Part shown: positions 61,786 through 64,000 of the stretch, piece after piece | How positions within the stretch are numbered: the first letter of the stretch is position 1 | How the letters are laid out: every line of letters begins with the position of its first letter | NCBI RefSeq assembly: GCF_029581195.1 | Contig: NZ_CP120737.1 | Location: forward strand, 3,015,001-3,079,000 | From: Solwaraspora sp. WMMD791 | GTDB lineage: Bacteria; Actinomycetota; Actinomycetes; Mycobacteriales; Micromonosporaceae | Length of the DNA stretch: 64,000 bases | Direction: 5' to 3' | Made by a program: the position numbers and the translations under genes | The notes under the pieces: model-generated | What the model was told of the DNA's origin: nothing | Databases searched by the model: none | What the model saw: the letters and a program-made list of their open reading frames with translations, nothing else

Positions 61786-62791
61786 CGCGGGGAGCCGGAA
61801 GGGCGGGGAGAGCCGGGAGAGCGCGGAGTGCGCGGAGAGCAGCGAGGGCGGGAAGGGTAGCGGCTGCGGTGTGGCCAACCAGCCGGGACAGGGTCGCGGC
61901 CCGCCGGATCCGACGCGGTGACGGCCTTGGACCGTCGCCAAGGTACGGACGCACCTCAGAGCGCCCGAAGTAGACGTTTCGCCCACCGAGCCGGACCCCG
62001 AGCGCACCGGCGAACGCCGCCTCGCACTGGCCGGCGTTCGGGCTCGGATGGTCGGCCCGGTCCCGCCGCCACACCCGAAACGCCGCCGCCCGGTCACCCT
62101 TGACCGCCGGCGCCCACCACACGGCGGCCAGGCCGGTCAGCCGTGACGGCACGTAATTCAGCAGGTCGTCGAGGCGTGCCGCAGCGGTGCCGAAGCGTGC
62201 GTAACGCGGTGAGCGGTGCCCGACCATCGCGTCGAGGGTGTTCACCGCGCGGTAGCCGACCAGGCCGGGAAGACCGGCGACGGCACCCCAGAACAGTGGG
62301 GCGACCACCGCGTCCGAGGTGTTCTCGGCGACCGACTCGACCGTCGCCCGGGCCAGCTCCGGTGCGTCGAGCGTGGCCGGGTCCCGCCCGCACAGGTGGC
62401 TGAGCCGGGCGCGGGCCGCCGGCACGTCGTCGTCGCGCAGTGCCCGTGCCATCACCCGCGCCTCGGTACGCAGCGTGCGCCCACCGAGCACCGCCCAGGT
62501 CGTGCCGGCGACGAGCGCTGCCCGGGCCAGCGGGTGCCGCCGGGTCGCCGCCGCAGCGGCTGCGGCGGCGAGCACCGGCGCGCCGACCGCCACCGCCGCG
62601 AAGGCGACACCGGCACCACGGGTCGGCCGGTACATCCGCCGCTCCAGCGCGCCGGCGAACCGGCCGTACCCGGCGACCGGATGCCACCGGCGTGGATCGC
62701 CGAGGACCGCGTCGAGGGCGTACCCGGCGAGCAGCCCGCCAGCCGTGGCGGCTGCCGCCGTACTCCGGATCCTGCCTGCACGGTGTGCCAC
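61739..62791 (-). CDS. cobD: adenosylcobinamide-phosphate synthase
   Basis: The 350-residue membrane protein begins GRIRSTAAAATAGGLLAGYA and carries the CbiB/CobD motifs ALDAVLGDPRRWHPVAGYG, RATVESVAENTSDAVVAPLF and NTLDAMVGHRSPRYARFGTA. Several hydrophobic segments fit its inner-membrane location. It attaches the aminopropanol-phosphate arm to cobyric acid, right after the CobQ product in the pathway. The last 15 residues (LQLSRAFVRNVRR) are encoded by the inverted repeat, so the natural end may have been changed by its insertion. Confidence 0.93.
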   Translation of the reverse strand: MAHRAGRIRSTAAAATAGGLLAGYALDAVLGDPRRWHPVAGYGRFAGALERRMYRPTRGAGVAFAAVAVGAPVLAAAAAAAATRRHPLARAALVAGTTWAVLGGRTLRTEARVMARALRDDDVPAARARLSHLCGRDPATLDAPELARATVESVAENTSDAVVAPLFWGAVAGLPGLVGYRAVNTLDAMVGHRSPRYARFGTAAARLDDLLNYVPSRLTGLAAVWWAPAVKGDRAAAFRVWRRDRADHPSPNAGQCEAAFAGALGVRLGGRNVYFGRSEVRPYLGDGPRPSPRRIRRAATLSRLVGHTAAATLPALAALRALRALPALPALPAPRAILQLSRAFVRNVRR

Positions 62792-62882
62792 CCCGGCAGC
62801 TTACGTCGGCCCGGTCCGGCCGCCGGGTGCGGTGGTACGGCCACCCGACGCCGTACCACCGCCGCCCGCACCGCCGACAGGG

Positions 62883-63734
62883 TCAGACCGGCACGGGCGT
62901 CCGGGCGCGGGAGCGCCGTTGCCGCCCGGCCGGCTCGGGCCGGTCGGTGACCGGGAGCGGATCGCCGGCCGGGCCGTCGCCGTCCGGTCGGTTGCCTGCC
63001 GGGTTGTCAGCGGCCGGGCGGTCGGCGGACGCACCCGGCGTCGCCGGTTCGGACGCACCCGGCGACGGCTCGTCGACCCCGTCGGGCGGCTCCTCGTCGA
63101 GCGGGCCGTCCGACTGCGTCAGACCGCCGAGCGCGTCGGCCGCCTGTGCGGCGAGCACGTCCACGGCCAGGGTGATCGGCCGCCGGGGGCGGTTCGGCTC
63201 GCCCTCCACCGGGGACGGGACGGACGGTTCCAGGAACATCGGGTCGTCGTCGCCGTCGAACAACTCGTTGTGCGTCGGCGGCGCCTCGCCCGGCCGTACC
63301 TCCGTGGTGGCCTCGCCCTGCACCCGCCGCTCCGGGTCGTCGCCGGCGACCTCGCTGGTCGCCAGGGTCGGCCGGTTACGGGTGAACCGGCCCCGGCCCC
63401 GGGCCAGGTCGTGGCCGACCGCGACGGCCTCCATCTCGTACTGCAGGCGGGGGTTGCCGTCGCCGTCGACCCAGTCTCGGGTGTAGAGCCGGCCGACGAC
63501 CACGACCGGGTCGCCGAGCATCACCGAGGAGGCGACCCCTTCGGCGAGCTTGCGCCAGCAGTTCACCCGCACCCGCAGGCTGTTGCCGTCGACCCACCGG
63601 TTGTTCTCCCGGTCGAGGCGGCGGGCGGTCGAGGCGACCTTGAAGTTGGCGACCAGGGTGTTGGTCTGGGTGGTCCGCCGCCACTCCGGCGTGGTCAGCA
63701 CATTGCCGACAACCGTTACGTACGTATCGAACAT
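62883..63734 (-). CDS. ssb: single-stranded DNA-binding protein with long acidic/Pro tail
   Basis: The ATG at 63734 follows GGAGATGCG. The 283-residue protein starts MFDTYVTVVGNVLTTPEWRR and has an OB-fold (TLVANFKVASTARRLDR, NSLRVRVNCWRKLAEGVASS, VVVVGRLYTRDWVDGDGNPR). The tail of about 160 residues is rich in Pro, Asp and Gly, longer than in E. coli Ssb, and ends RTPVPV rather than the canonical acidic DDDIPF-type tip. It is likely an accessory SSB for recombination or competence-like functions. Confidence 0.9.
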   Translation of the reverse strand: MFDTYVTVVGNVLTTPEWRRTTQTNTLVANFKVASTARRLDRENNRWVDGNSLRVRVNCWRKLAEGVASSVMLGDPVVVVGRLYTRDWVDGDGNPRLQYEMEAVAVGHDLARGRGRFTRNRPTLATSEVAGDDPERRVQGEATTEVRPGEAPPTHNELFDGDDDPMFLEPSVPSPVEGEPNRPRRPITLAVDVLAAQAADALGGLTQSDGPLDEEPPDGVDEPSPGASEPATPGASADRPAADNPAGNRPDGDGPAGDPLPVTDRPEPAGRQRRSRARTPVPV

Positions 63735-63893
63735 CGCATCTCCGTAGGGGTTCGTGGGCTGGGTCGAGTCGACTCGGCACCCAGCCTCGCCCCGCACCGG
63801 AAGTGCGACCAGCGGCTACCATCGCGGCTGTGGACAACGCCTGCGGTTGTGGACAATCAGCGCGCGGCACAGTGGATCTGCTATGGGCGGGCG

Positions 63894-64000
63894 TCAGCCG
63901 TGCGTGTCCGGCCCGGCGTGGCTGATCGTCACCCGGACCGCCACCCGCTTGTCCCGGCGCATCGCCGCCCGGTAGTCGTCCCAGTCGGGGTGCTCGCCGG
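63894..64000 (-). CDS. PPOX-class oxidoreductase, C-terminal end (partial)
   Basis: Only the last 34 residues are inside the window: GEHPDWDDYRAAMRRDKRVA, then VRVTISHAGPDTHG and the stop at 63896-63894. This is the usual tail of PPOX-class F420-dependent or flavin-type oxidoreductases. The gene runs off the right edge. Confidence 0.7.
   Translation of the reverse strand, partial: GEHPDWDDYRAAMRRDKRVAVRVTISHAGPDTHG

Noticed and set aside
1-64000. CRISPR array or cas genes, prompted by the TPR-CHAT/sigma pair.
   Set aside because: No regularly spaced direct repeats and no Cas protein motifs are visible anywhere in the window.

Overview
The window is high-GC actinomycete DNA with frequent GTG/TTG starts. 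A cobalamin locus, mycothiol/F420-era enzymes (CPW-type thiol transferase, PPOX-type oxidoreductase) and LAL regulators fit a Micromonosporaceae-like organism (inference from style and gene content, not from a marker gene). It holds about 50 genes in blocks that look functionally separate.

1-4640: a 3' half of a tRNA-Arg(CCT) gene (110-152), which looks like the distal attachment copy of an integrated element lying to the left. Then come decayed yefM/yoeB toxin-antitoxin pieces, a secreted five-repeat FN3 protein, a ketopantoate-reductase-like enzyme behind a 39-bp palindrome, and small ORFs in sparse DNA. 4641-10156: a large secreted subtilase, a membrane protein with DivIVA-like motifs and a secreted protein.

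10233-15638: a compact signalling-type module. A Tat-exported subtilase, a sigma-70 factor and a small protein form an overlapping operon divergent from a TPR-CHAT (caspase-like) protein. 15926-26826: a minimal type VII secretion locus with two WXG100-like proteins, a three-domain FtsK/EccC ATPase and a LysM-like membrane protein. Its presumed cargo is an 874-residue polymorphic toxin with a papain-like deamidase tip, followed by an Imm35/YrhB immunity gene.

26900-32374: TetR/nitronate monooxygenase, SMR pump, SDR, cupin and a bicovalent-type FAD oxidase. 32355-50222: a biosynthetic gene cluster. CreE/CreD-like genes (aspartate to nitrosuccinate to nitrous acid) sit near aspartokinase, GriI-like aldolase and GriH-like DHQ-synthase-II genes (3-amino-4-hydroxybenzoate synthesis). 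A CreM-like AMP ligase (candidate diazotase), an O-methyltransferase, a frameshifted SAM synthetase, three oxidoreductases, a VOC protein and a LAL regulator complete it. The predicted product is a diazo or other N-N bonded aromatic derived from 3,4-AHBA.

50341-64000: mostly core-like genes: YihY, a Clp-N/HTH regulator with a 37-bp self-operator, two roadblock proteins, glutathionyl-hydroquinone-reductase-like and ABM proteins, an ATP-dependent DNA ligase, M20 and M48 peptidases, a uridine kinase, cobQ, cobD, ssb and the end of a PPOX-type gene.
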